Shown: positions 6,349-15,290 of the stretch, in pieces
How the letters are laid out: each line of letters opens with the position of its first letter
Numbering within the stretch: position 1 is the stretch's first letter
Source: Halioxenophilus sp964342265
GTDB taxonomy: Bacteria; Pseudomonadota; Gammaproteobacteria; Pseudomonadales; Cellvibrionaceae
Reading direction: 5' to 3'
DNA: 25,568 nucleotides
Assembly: GCA_964342265.1 (NCBI GenBank)
Contig: CAYFFE010000052.1
Span: 1 to 25,568 of the forward strand
Position numbers and translations under genes: made by a program
Notes under the pieces: generated by a model
The model's database searches: none
Seen by the model: the letters and a program-made list of their open reading frames with translations, nothing else
Told to the model about the DNA's origin: nothing

Positions 6349-9300
6349 TTAAACCGCCATCACTTCTACGGGAACACCGTTTAGTACCGCATTACCCGAT
6401 AATTTATCCAACAATTGATCGTCGGTTAAATCGTTTTTATTGATACCCGGGTTAGTTTGGGCAACGCGCAAATTACCCCCTTCGCGATCGTGTCCCCAAC
6501 CGTGCGGCAAGCAAACCACGCCGGGCATAACATCTTCGGTGACTTTTACATCCACGAGCAATTCGCCCACACGAGAACACACTTTGGCGCGACTGCGATC
6601 GACCAAGCCCAATTGTTTGGCATCTTCTGGATTCACAAACAATGCACAGCGGTCTTTACCTTTGACCAAACGCTGGCTGTTGTGCATCCAAGAATTATTG
6701 GTGCGTAAATCACGACGACCAATCAGCATTAACGACTTGCTGCTAACCTGGGCTTTAATTTCGGCTTTAAAACGCTCGAAATCTGCCAGTAACGGCTCGG
6801 GTGTTACGTGAATTTTCTTGTCTTCGGTAAACAAGTGCTCTGGTAAACGGGGCTTCATGGGGCCTAGGTTTAAACCGTGCTCAAACTGCTTGAGTTTATC
6901 TAAGGATAAACCCTCCGGGTGATGAATAACTTCACCGTTATCCAAATATTCGTCAAAGCTCTCACCGTAAGGACCGGTACGCAACGAATAATCCAATATT
7001 TGTCGAGGCGAGGGTTCTTCGTCTTTAACAGGCATGCCTTTAAGGGTAGAGATACGTTTTACCAGCCCCATAACGATATCCCAATCAGACAAAGCCTCCG
7101 GCCCGTGCTCAAACAACGGCTCGGAGAATTTAGCCACGTTGTGCACCGACAACAAATTAAACACTAGGTCGAATTGCTCGTGCTCTAACGGCCCAGTGGG
7201 CGGCAAGATAATGTCGGCATGGCGAGAGGTTTCGTTGATGTAAAAATCCACCGAAACTATAAAGTCCAATTGCTCTAACGCCTGCTCCAACTGCGTACCG
7301 TTGGGCGTTGATAACGCTGGGTTACCGGCTATACAAATTAAGCCTTTGACTTGCCCTTCACCGGGTGTGAGCATTTCTTCGGCCATGGCCGATGCGGGAA
7401 ACTCGCGGTTGAATTCCGGCAAGCCACGCACACGCGTACCATAAGTGGCAAAACTGCCAGCAGTGCGAGCTTGCACAGAAGAATTCATGGCAGGGTCGTT
7501 AAACATCATACCGCCTGGGCGATCCAAATTGCCGGTAATAATGTTGAGCACGCTAATTAACCAGTGGTTGAGTGTACTGAAAGTTTGCGTGGAGATGCCC
7601 ATACGGCCATAACACACGGCGCTCTCGGCACTGCTAAATTCGTCGGCGATACGGATAATTTCGGCTTCTGGAATGCCGCACAGACTGGAGATTTCCTCCA
7701 GCGAGAAAGTATCGAACAACTCCAACAATACATCCCAGTTGTCGATCATGTCTTTTAATCGACCGGGTTTGCAACGATCGTTTTTAATCACCTGCTGGAT
7801 AAGGCCAATCAAAAATAATCCATCGGTTGCCGGGCGAATAAAGTGGTGCTCGCTGGCGTAAAGAGCCGATTCGTTTTTGCGCGGATCAATTAATACTAAT
7901 TTTCCGCCGCGCTCTTTAATGCCTTCCAAGCGTTTTAAAATATCGCCCCCAGACATCAAGCTGCCGTTAGAGGCCGCCGGGTTAGCACCCAGCATCAACA
8001 TGTAATCGGTGCGATCGACATCGGGAATGGTAAATACTTGGCCGTGGCCAAACATCAAATACGAGTGCAACTGATGCGGCATTTGATCGAGTGACGCGGC
8101 GGTAAATAAGTTGCGCGACTGCAACACCTTACGAATTTTACCCGTGGCCATTAGCAAGCCGAAGTTGTGAGAGGTTGGGTTACCCCAGTAGCCCGCTACA
8201 GCGTCGTTGCCGTACTGTTGCTGAATTCCCACCAAACGCTCGGCGGTAATATCCAGTGCCTCTTCCCAACTGATCTCTAACCACTGGCCGTCCACTTTTT
8301 GCATGGGCTTTTTAATGCGATCGGGATCATTGTGTAAATCTTGTAGCGAATAGCCTTTCGGGCAAATATGGCCCCAGCTGTGCGTATCTTCTGGGTCGCC
8401 GGCGATGGAGATGATCTTGTCGCCTTGATACTCGATTTTTACGCCGCACATGGCTTCGCACAGGGTACAAGAACGGAAGTGGGTTTTGACCGGTTGATTG
8501 GCAAGCGCTTCGCGCTCAGCTTCTTGTTGAGATTTGGCTTCGCGAATAATGTCCAGCATGCGCTTCACGTCGGTTTCTTTGCGACGCGGGCGGCCTTCCT
8601 TTTTACCCTGCTCTTGTTCGTATGCATCGAGCAGTTTCCAGTCTTCAAAATCGATGAAGTTAACGGCGCGAGATTGCAGCAGATCGGTGATGTCCGATTC
8701 GATTGTGCCGCTGTCTTCGGACAGGTTTTTAACCAGCTCTTGCACGGTTTCAGTAGCGCAGTGTTTGTTGCTGCCGATTACACCGCTGGCGCCGCGTTTA
8801 ATCCAACCGGCCACGTAATCCTGCGGTTTCTCGCCAGTTTCTACGCGGGATTGGTCGTTGGCAATCACGCCGCGTTTTTCGTCAAACGGTAAATCACCCA
8901 CCGCTTGCCCTTGGTAACCGGTGGCGTTAATGACCAAACCCACTTCCAGTTGCTCGGTCTTACCTGTGGCAACCGCTTGCACTCGCCCAGAGTCATCGCG
9001 TTGCAATTCGTTTACACCGAGGTTTATGTTTCGAGTACCGTTGGCTTCGCTGATTTCCAGCGGCTGATGGCAGAATACGAAGCGAATGCGCTTGCGTGCG
9101 GGATCTTGGCTGGGCGTGCGATTGGCAATTTCGTGCAACAAGGCCATGTTTTGCTTGGCTTCGCTGAATTCCGGCAACTCTAATTGCGCGGTGGATTCGG
9201 CATCGAGGATCAAGTCATCCGGGTTCACTAATAAATCGATCGACTCAATGCCCATGAGCTGTTCCAGCTCTTTAGGCGTAAACGCCGCCTGCATGGCACC

Positions 9301-10170
9301 GCGTCGAGCAATCAAGCACACTTCGTTAACGTTACTGTCGGTAATGGCCGCAAGCGCGCCATCGGCGATGTCGGTTTGTTTTAGCTCTTCGGCTGGTAGC
9401 AACAAGATGCGGGCGATATCCAGAGCAACGTTACCGATACCAATGATTGCCGCGCGTTCTTGTGACAAACTGGGCGACAGTGATTGGTGATCAGGATGGC
9501 CGTTGTACCAGCCAACAAATTCTGATGAGCCGAAGATGTTATTCAAATCGGCACCAGGAATGGTCAACGCTCGGCTTTTAGAACCGCCGGTGGCGTATAC
9601 CACAGAATGATAATGTTGGCGCAGCTCTTCGGTGGAGATGTCCTCGCCGATATTTACATTGCCAAAAAAGCGCACTTGCGGCGACTCGGCAATGCGCTCG
9701 AAGCCGGCGGACACCGATTTAATGCGAGGATGGTCCGGCGCTACACCAAAACGCACCAAACCAAAAGGCGTGGGTAGACGTTCGAATATATCCACCTCGG
9801 CGGTGGGCATTTGCTTGAGAATCGCCTCTGCGGCGTAAAAACCGGAAGGGCCGGAGCCAACCACGGCAAAGCGCCCGGTCAGTGCAGACTCCTGGGTGCT
9901 GGCTTGTTTGTCGATACTCTCGCGGATAACCGGAAATTCTTTGGCTTTTTCTGCGTTCAGCTCAATAAACTGAACCATGTCTTCGGGTACCGCCGATTGG
10001 GGAAAGATCGCTCGCTCTGGACACTCGGTTAAACAGGCGTTGCAATCGATGCAAACGGTTGGATCGATGTATAGCATATCCGGGCCTTCCCGAAATGCCT
10101 CAACCGGGCACACATCCACACAGTTTGTGTGTTTATTGTCGATACACCCTTGCGTTACCACATAAGCCAT
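6349..10170 (-). CDS. Fusion: 7Fe ferredoxin + FAD/NADPH reductase + molybdopterin oxidoreductase
   Basis: A 1273-residue cytoplasmic protein (no signal peptide) with three redox modules. Residues 1-60 are a 7Fe-type ferredoxin: Cys9, Cys17 and Cys50 fit a [3Fe-4S] cluster, and Cys21, Cys40, Cys43 and Cys46 fit a [4Fe-4S] cluster. Residues about 98-485 are an adrenodoxin reductase/FprA-like flavoprotein, with FAD motif GSGPSG (105-110), NADPH motif GIGNVALDIAR (244-254) and the C-terminal GASGVIGSNK. A charged linker (about 490-560) leads to a molybdenum-bisMGD domain with a [4Fe-4S] site at Cys568, Cys571, Cys575 and Cys603, and cofactor motifs LGANPAASN, GNLDRPGGM and HGWGH. The FDH Cys/Sec ligand position appears to be Asp695. 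Inference: electrons move NADPH-FAD-FeS-Mo within one chain; the substrate is unknown. AGGAG at 10180-10184 supports the start. Confidence 0.9.
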   Translation of the reverse strand: MAYVVTQGCIDNKHTNCVDVCPVEAFREGPDMLYIDPTVCIDCNACLTECPERAIFPQSAVPEDMVQFIELNAEKAKEFPVIRESIDKQASTQESALTGRFAVVGSGPSGFYAAEAILKQMPTAEVDIFERLPTPFGLVRFGVAPDHPRIKSVSAGFERIAESPQVRFFGNVNIGEDISTEELRQHYHSVVYATGGSKSRALTIPGADLNNIFGSSEFVGWYNGHPDHQSLSPSLSQERAAIIGIGNVALDIARILLLPAEELKQTDIADGALAAITDSNVNEVCLIARRGAMQAAFTPKELEQLMGIESIDLLVNPDDLILDAESTAQLELPEFSEAKQNMALLHEIANRTPSQDPARKRIRFVFCHQPLEISEANGTRNINLGVNELQRDDSGRVQAVATGKTEQLEVGLVINATGYQGQAVGDLPFDEKRGVIANDQSRVETGEKPQDYVAGWIKRGASGVIGSNKHCATETVQELVKNLSEDSGTIESDITDLLQSRAVNFIDFEDWKLLDAYEQEQGKKEGRPRRKETDVKRMLDIIREAKSQQEAEREALANQPVKTHFRSCTLCEAMCGVKIEYQGDKIISIAGDPEDTHSWGHICPKGYSLQDLHNDPDRIKKPMQKVDGQWLEISWEEALDITAERLVGIQQQYGNDAVAGYWGNPTSHNFGLLMATGKIRKVLQSRNLFTAASLDQMPHQLHSYLMFGHGQVFTIPDVDRTDYMLMLGANPAASNGSLMSGGDILKRLEGIKERGGKLVLIDPRKNESALYASEHHFIRPATDGLFLIGLIQQVIKNDRCKPGRLKDMIDNWDVLLELFDTFSLEEISSLCGIPEAEIIRIADEFSSAESAVCYGRMGISTQTFSTLNHWLISVLNIITGNLDRPGGMMFNDPAMNSSVQARTAGSFATYGTRVRGLPEFNREFPASAMAEEMLTPGEGQVKGLICIAGNPALSTPNGTQLEQALEQLDFIVSVDFYINETSRHADIILPPTGPLEHEQFDLVFNLLSVHNVAKFSEPLFEHGPEALSDWDIVMGLVKRISTLKGMPVKDEEPSPRQILDYSLRTGPYGESFDEYLDNGEVIHHPEGLSLDKLKQFEHGLNLGPMKPRLPEHLFTEDKKIHVTPEPLLADFERFKAEIKAQVSSKSLMLIGRRDLRTNNSWMHNSQRLVKGKDRCALFVNPEDAKQLGLVDRSRAKVCSRVGELLVDVKVTEDVMPGVVCLPHGWGHDREGGNLRVAQTNPGINKNDLTDDQLLDKLSGNAVLNGVPVEVMAV

Positions 10171-10179
10171 GGTTTGTTT

Positions 10180-10184
10180 CTCCT
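10180..10184 (-). promoter_or_regulatory. Strong Shine-Dalgarno of the redox fusion gene
   Basis: AGGAG on the minus strand, 9 nt before the ATG at 10170. It fixes the start so that the first cluster cysteine (Cys9) is included. Confidence 0.7.
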
Positions 10185-10490
10185 ACTTATCAGTGATGCT
10201 TCGCTGTTGTTTTATTAGATGATTCTGATCGCAGTGTGCGAAGCTTTTAGGGGCCTTAAAATACGGATAGTGTGACAGACGAACAATAACCAATTCCACC
10301 GTTTACGATGATCTAATCTAATCGACTTAAAATAGCGATTAATAATTGCCAGTTTGCAAAAAAGAATTGCATTTACTACAAGCCACTTTTACAAACTGAT
10401 CCACGTGTTGACGGCTAATCCACACCAAACCCAGATGTTCTCGTTTTCTTCTCACCCTGTCCATTTTTTAATGCCATAGCACTTACATTT

Positions 10491-10532
10491 CGCCACCTTC
10501 TAATCGCGACCTTCTAATCGCCACCTTCTAAC
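10491..10532. repeat. 14-bp tandem array, three units
   Basis: CGCCACCTTCTAAT (10491), CGCGACCTTCTAAT (10505) and CGCCACCTTCTAAC (10519), in exact phase. A weak fourth C/T-rich copy may follow. Confidence 0.85.
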
Positions 10533-10560
10533 CCCCCCTTTCTATTTTATTCGCTACTTT

Positions 10561-10590
10561 CAGTCCATCACTCCTCAGTCCATTACTCCT
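10561..10590. repeat. 15-bp direct duplication
   Basis: CAGTCCATCACTCCT (10561-10575) and CAGTCCATTACTCCT (10576-10590) differ at one base. Confidence 0.8.
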
Positions 10591-10694
10591 TTCGCCATTG
10601 TTGAGATTGGCTGTTTCAGCGTTTTAGAGCAAAAGTAAAAGCACTCGCTTCGATAAAGCAATTTCGGTTTGGAGTAACTCGCTAAATGGCCAAA

Positions 10695-10726
10695 ATGCTG
10701 TATGAGAAAAATGCTATATGAGAAAT
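10695..10726. repeat. 16-bp direct duplication
   Basis: ATGCTGTATGAGAAAA (10695-10710) and ATGCTATATGAGAAAT (10711-10726) are adjacent and differ at two bases. Confidence 0.75.
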
Positions 10727-10905
10727 TCGAAACTAACATTGAATTTTTATTAAAAACGGACATGCAGTTAAATAAAACCAACAGCGCAACTATACTCGCA
10801 AAATCAGCATCCAATCGCCTGCCGTTTTAATAGTCGTGTAATAAAAGCATAAGGTGGCATGCGACATTTTCGCTTCATCACACACCTTCTCTTGGGGTTT
10901 TATGC

Positions 10906-13900
10906 ATGATTTTTTTTCGCGCTGTTCGAAATTTTTCTTGTTTTGTACACTTCGATCGTTTTCAATTTTTTTACTTAGGTTTTTTAATCGCCTGCTTAAC
11001 AATCACCACCACTGTAAGAGCCACAGGATTACCCGATAACCCCGCCGACTGGGCCTGCAGAGAAACCCCGCCTTCTCCACAGCAAATAAAAACCTGGTGC
11101 GACGCCCACCCTAACCGAGGCCAATCCACCAATATAGGCAAACCCGCCAGCCTGTTAAACTTGGAAGAGAAAAACGCCTACGACAAACGCTTGGCGGATT
11201 TTGTGATTAACAAAGAGTACGTAAAGCTCGGCTGGTTGCACGACAATAATTGGCGAATGACCGGCCCTTACGTGGGCGAGCCCGGCAAGGGTTTAAGTTA
11301 CGGCGTGCACCCGGCGGTAAAAGTTTATTATTCGCCGGAAGTGATTGATTGGCTGTGCGACGGTCGCGGAGAAGGAGAAATTCCCGACGGAGCCATGATT
11401 GTGAAAACCATGCACGATATTGGCCCCGAGTTGGACATTCAATTAGATAACAATTCGTGCATGACTATTACCGCGCCGGAAAAAGTCCTCGACGAAAGCT
11501 TCGGCTCCTGGACGCTAATGGTAAAAGACCAAAGCGCCAGCCACGATGGCTGGTACTGGCCCAATCCTTACAAGGGTTACGAGCAAAGTGGCAACCCACC
11601 CATTTTAGACCGATCCGCTTTTGTGCTGGCCGATCAAGTACCCAAAGATCCCACAAAGCGCGATCCTAATATGTACCCCACCAGTAATTTTTCCGTAACG
11701 GGCAACTCCGATTTTATTCCCTCTCAGGTTTATCCCTACAACGGATTTGGCGTTGCTTGTTTAAATTGTCACGGCTCGGCGAAAGTCGAATCGACGTTTA
11801 GCTCGCTGGAAAATTTAATGGGCGAAGGCATTAAATACAAAGGCTACGATTTTAATAAAACCTTTAGCAAACCTTCGGCAAAAGTGGATTTCCCCGCACC
11901 ACTCAACAAAGCCGATCCCGCATTTATCAAACAATTCGATCAAGTACACGATGTTACTTTTGCCGACGCTTGGCAATTGCGTATGCCGGCGGAAACATTC
12001 GATCACGTGGTATCTAAGCCCGGCGAAGAACCGCAATTTTTAACGTCTGACCAGTGTATTGCCTGTCACGATGCCACCATTTCCAACGACAGTTTGCCCA
12101 ACATGATGTACCGCGAGGCCGACGGCACCTTGGTAAATTTATCCATGTACGGCGAGTGGCGCGCCTCCCCCATGGGCTTGGCGGGACGCGATCCAATATT
12201 TTTCTCGCAGCTGCAAAGCGAAACCAATAATTTACCCCAACTGACGGAATGCATCGAAAACACCTGTTTGCATTGCCACGGCGTATTGGGTCAGCGGCAA
12301 TTTTCTCGCGATACCAGTAACGCACACAACGCGGGTGAGTGCACGTCGATCTTTCCGGTTCCCCCACCGGCTGGAGTGCCTCAAGGCTCGCCTTATCCTT
12401 TATCGATGGTATCCAACTGGCAACAAACCAGTACCGACAAAAAAAGTGCGCAGTACGGTGCTTTATCACGCGATGGTATTTCCTGCATGGCCTGCCACCA
12501 AATGGATGCCGACGGCATTATCGACAGCCACGGCGGCACCGCGCCCATGGATTACGCTAATAACGACGCGCTTTCGAAAAATCAGCCCTATTACACTGGC
12601 AATTTTGTAACGACTCAGGAGCCGGAAATTTTTGGCCCGCTGCAAGATGATCAAGTGGTGCCCAAACCCATGCAACATGTACTGGGCATTACGCCTAAAT
12701 ACGGCGCGCAAATTACACGCTCTGAAATGTGCGGTAATTGCCACAATATTTTACTGCCAGAAATCGACAACAACGGCACCATCGTCGGTGCCTCTTACGA
12801 ACAAACCACGCACCTAGAATGGGCCAACAGTGTTTTTGCCCAACCGCAAAGTGGGCAATTTCAGTCTTGCCAGGACTGCCACATGCCGCACACCTACAAC
12901 GACGATACCTTGTCTTTTAAAATCGCCAATATCGAGTCCAGCGACTTTGCCCCCACCACGCACCGCTTGCCGGACGAAGACATTACCTTAAAAGAAGTAT
13001 CGCCCTACCCGCGCCATGCCTTGCACGGATTAAATATTTTTCTAAACCAAATGTTCCAGCAGTTTCCGGCCATTTTGGGTATTCGCCAAATTGATTACAT
13101 GAACGGCAACGATCAACCGTCGTTAATTACCGGCCAGAATTCCATGTTAAAAATGGCTCCCGATGAAACGGCCTCGGTAAAAATTACCGAATTGTCGGTT
13201 CATAAAAACGACGATGGCAGTGGGGTATTAGACGTGGAAGTTTTAGTAACTAACGAAGTGGGGCATTACCTACCTTCCGGCGTCGGATTTCGTCGAGCCT
13301 TTTTGGAATTTTTGGTGCTCGACAAGCGCGACCGCCCCATTTGGGCATCGGGCCGCACCAATTCGCTGGGCATGATTGTGGAAGGTACGGGCGATACGCC
13401 ACTGCCTGGAGAATCGCCGGTCGAAAACCCCAAAGCTTGGCAACCGCATCACGAAGTTATTACGCGTGAAGATCAGGTGCAAATTTATCAAGAGGTGATT
13501 CTCGATTCCGATAATAACGTTACCACCAGCTTTTTACGTCGGATCCACCACGTAAAAGACAACAGAGTTCGCCCTAAAGGCTTTGATCCGGCTTTCTTTA
13601 AACGCCAACCGTCAAAATACATACAAGAGCTGGCAACATTAGAAGGAACCGAAGGCGATCCGTATTACAGCAACCCGAAATTAACCGGTGCCGATCGCAT
13701 TCGTTACCAAATCAGTTTAACGAAACGGCAAATGCGAAAACTCGATAACGTGCAAGTAACATTGTTTAATCAATCCATCCCCCACGGTTATCTGCAACAG
13801 CGTTTTCGCGACGCCAACCGTGGCCCCAAAAATAGTAACGAAATCGAACGCTTATTTTATTTAACGAGCCACCTTAATGTTGAGGCGCCCAAAGACTCAT

Positions 13901-14004
13901 CGGGAGAATCCTTTATCAAAGATTGGAAACTGCAGATTTCACAACCCGCCCGACAAACTATTAGCCTCGATGCGGAGGTAGAACCACGCTCGCGCCACCA
14001 ATGA
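10906..14004 (+). CDS. Exported hexahaem cytochrome c with cytochrome P460-like N-terminal domain
   Basis: A 1032-residue protein with an N-terminal hydrophobic segment (about 20-38, FFYLGFLIACLTI then TTTVRA), so probably periplasmic or anchored. Six CxxCH haem sites are visible: Cys285/288-His289, Cys384/387-His388, Cys454/457-His458, Cys527/530-His531, Cys609/612-His613 and Cys655/658-His659. Residues about 85-290 resemble cytochrome P460 by eye: HPAVKVYYSPEVIDWL, IPDGAMIVK (Lys167), WTLMVKDQSASHDGWYW, then CLNCH. The DGxxxVK lysine falls where P460 has its haem cross-linking lysine. Residues about 750-1020 are haem-free, with VTNEVGHYLPSGVGFRRAFL, a pattern seen in C-terminal beta domains of other multihaem cytochromes. 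The start is uncertain, because ATGs at 10902 and 10906 overlap in different frames; 10906 keeps the signal peptide. Likely roles are electron transfer or nitrogen-oxide chemistry (inference). Confidence 0.85.
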   Translation: MIFFRAVRNFSCFVHFDRFQFFYLGFLIACLTITTTVRATGLPDNPADWACRETPPSPQQIKTWCDAHPNRGQSTNIGKPASLLNLEEKNAYDKRLADFVINKEYVKLGWLHDNNWRMTGPYVGEPGKGLSYGVHPAVKVYYSPEVIDWLCDGRGEGEIPDGAMIVKTMHDIGPELDIQLDNNSCMTITAPEKVLDESFGSWTLMVKDQSASHDGWYWPNPYKGYEQSGNPPILDRSAFVLADQVPKDPTKRDPNMYPTSNFSVTGNSDFIPSQVYPYNGFGVACLNCHGSAKVESTFSSLENLMGEGIKYKGYDFNKTFSKPSAKVDFPAPLNKADPAFIKQFDQVHDVTFADAWQLRMPAETFDHVVSKPGEEPQFLTSDQCIACHDATISNDSLPNMMYREADGTLVNLSMYGEWRASPMGLAGRDPIFFSQLQSETNNLPQLTECIENTCLHCHGVLGQRQFSRDTSNAHNAGECTSIFPVPPPAGVPQGSPYPLSMVSNWQQTSTDKKSAQYGALSRDGISCMACHQMDADGIIDSHGGTAPMDYANNDALSKNQPYYTGNFVTTQEPEIFGPLQDDQVVPKPMQHVLGITPKYGAQITRSEMCGNCHNILLPEIDNNGTIVGASYEQTTHLEWANSVFAQPQSGQFQSCQDCHMPHTYNDDTLSFKIANIESSDFAPTTHRLPDEDITLKEVSPYPRHALHGLNIFLNQMFQQFPAILGIRQIDYMNGNDQPSLITGQNSMLKMAPDETASVKITELSVHKNDDGSGVLDVEVLVTNEVGHYLPSGVGFRRAFLEFLVLDKRDRPIWASGRTNSLGMIVEGTGDTPLPGESPVENPKAWQPHHEVITREDQVQIYQEVILDSDNNVTTSFLRRIHHVKDNRVRPKGFDPAFFKRQPSKYIQELATLEGTEGDPYYSNPKLTGADRIRYQISLTKRQMRKLDNVQVTLFNQSIPHGYLQQRFRDANRGPKNSNEIERLFYLTSHLNVEAPKDSSGESFIKDWKLQISQPARQTISLDAEVEPRSRHQ

Positions 14005-14040
14005 TTATTTCGGCGAGCTATTAACGGTTGTTTTTAGAAT

Positions 14041-14082
14041 TGATTTGTTTCGAGCCCAGAGAGTTGGGTTCGAAACAAATCA
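14041..14082. terminator. 18-bp stem-loop after the multihaem cytochrome gene
   Basis: TGATTTGTTTCGAGCCCA (14041-14058) pairs with 14065-14082 around the loop GAGAGT, with one G-T wobble. It begins 36 bp after the stop codon. There is no T-tract, so it may be a 3'-end stabiliser or part of a weak terminator. Confidence 0.5.
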
Positions 14083-14393
14083 CGCCCCGGATTATTGAGT
14101 AACGCAAATCAGCAAATCCGAATGATTTTTAGTTATAAAAAATAATTGAAAAATCTGCCTCTAATTAAGCTTAAAATATATTATCCAACGACATTATGAC
14201 GCCTCTCTCTCTATTTATCGTCGCCGAATAAAACAACAAAATAATCACCAAACAAATTATTATATGCGGCGCGAAAACAGCCTGGCTTTTTTCACAAATT
14301 TGTTATATTCCTGTTAATTCTTGCGTGTTGTAACGGAACTGGGTGCTAATATCAAAAACATCATTCATCCACGTTCATATTGGCCTGCGTATC
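14083..14393. other. AT-rich spacer before the PhzF-like gene
   Basis: About 310 bp of AT-rich sequence with no credible gene. It should carry the promoter of the PhzF-like gene; TTATATT near 14310 could be a -10 element, but I could not pair it with a good -35. Confidence 0.35.
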
Positions 14394-15212
14394 ATGATGT
14401 TTTCTTCCCAAAAATCAGAAAATCTTTACATCGTAAAAGCATTTGCCAGCGCCCCTTTTACGGGTAATCCAGCCGCGGTTTGTGTTCTCGACGAACTGCT
14501 ACCCGATGAGCGTTTGCAAAGAATTGCACGAGAACTCAACCAGCCGATTACCTCGTTTGTTATTCCCGAGGATATTCCCGGGCATTACCAATTGCGCCAC
14601 TTCGGCCCCAAAAATCAGGTAGAAATCTGTGGCCATGGTACCGTGGCTGCCGCGCATGTAATCAAAGAGCATCTGCATCACTTTGGCAACGAAATACACT
14701 TTAAATTATCTCATTACGATGTACGGGTAGTGATTCACCGTGACGCGTTTGAATTAGAAATTCCCAATATGTGTTTTCGCCCCATCGCCCAGATTAGCTG
14801 CGTGACCAATATGCTCGGTGCAGAACCCTTGTGCATGTACAAAAGTCTGTACGACGTCATCGCCGAATTCCCCAATGAACAAGCCGTGCGCGATCTTAAA
14901 CCCAACTTTAGCTACCCATTGTTAAAAACATTTCGCGCTATTTTGGTTACCGCGCCGGGCGATCATTCCGACTATTGCTATCGGGTATTCGCACCATCTA
15001 TTGGTGTGGATGAAGACTATTTTTGCGGATCCGCCAATGGCGCGCTCGGCCCGTTGTGGCGTCAAAAATTAAATAAAGACGAGTTACTGGGCTACTCCGT
15101 ATCGGAACGTGGCGGCCCAATTCCCTGTGCGGTGGACGATTCGCGCGTGAAAATTTTGGGTAAAGCGTTAACTTGGTTCTCGGGTAATATTCCTTTAGAA
15201 GCTTGCGCCTAG
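14394..15212 (+). CDS. PhzF-like protein lacking the catalytic glutamate
   Basis: About 272 residues of the PhzF/DAP-epimerase-like fold, cytoplasmic. The family opening is clear (YIVKAFASAPFTGNPAAVCVL), as are CGHGTVAAAHVI and the late GSANGALGPLW. PhzF isomerases use a Glu in an N-x2-E-T segment; the intact homologue at 16706-17491 has NQAETAF, whereas this protein has NQPITSF, placing Ile52 at that position. It may therefore be non-isomerising or mechanistically divergent. The frame is open from a GTG at 14343, but family N-termini begin just before YIVKAF, so ATG 14394 (or 14397) is preferred; no good Shine-Dalgarno decides. The next gene on this strand is an unrecognised 437-residue protein 132 bp downstream. 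Confidence 0.8.
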   Translation: MMFSSQKSENLYIVKAFASAPFTGNPAAVCVLDELLPDERLQRIARELNQPITSFVIPEDIPGHYQLRHFGPKNQVEICGHGTVAAAHVIKEHLHHFGNEIHFKLSHYDVRVVIHRDAFELEIPNMCFRPIAQISCVTNMLGAEPLCMYKSLYDVIAEFPNEQAVRDLKPNFSYPLLKTFRAILVTAPGDHSDYCYRVFAPSIGVDEDYFCGSANGALGPLWRQKLNKDELLGYSVSERGGPIPCAVDDSRVKILGKALTWFSGNIPLEACA

Positions 15213-15290
15213 CGGGTTTCTGTAGGTGAATAGGGATTAAACATTCAAAGATCGAATATACCTTAAAGCAAACAGCTCAGAAGTTTATTA

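Larger units (their letters stand above)
10171..10905. other. 735-bp divergent spacer with degenerate repeats
   Basis: Lies between the redox fusion gene (minus) and the multihaem cytochrome gene (plus) and must hold both promoters, which I could not assign with confidence. The middle is built from short tandem repeats (10491-10532, 10561-10590, 10695-10726). The minus-strand open frames at 10575-10814 and 10790-11002 run through repeats or the cytochrome start and have no recognisable family. No Anr/FNR box was seen. Confidence 0.55.

Noticed and set aside
8368..8892. 174-codon frame antisense to the redox fusion gene
   Set aside because: Shadow of a well-supported gene; arises from its codon bias.
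10198..10244. GCTTCGC and GCGAAGC inverted repeat near the fusion gene start
   Set aside because: Only 7 bp with a 33-bp gap; too weak to call an operator.
10575..10814. 79-codon minus-strand frame in the divergent spacer
   Set aside because: Built partly from the 15- and 16-bp tandem repeats; no ribosome-binding site or family resemblance.
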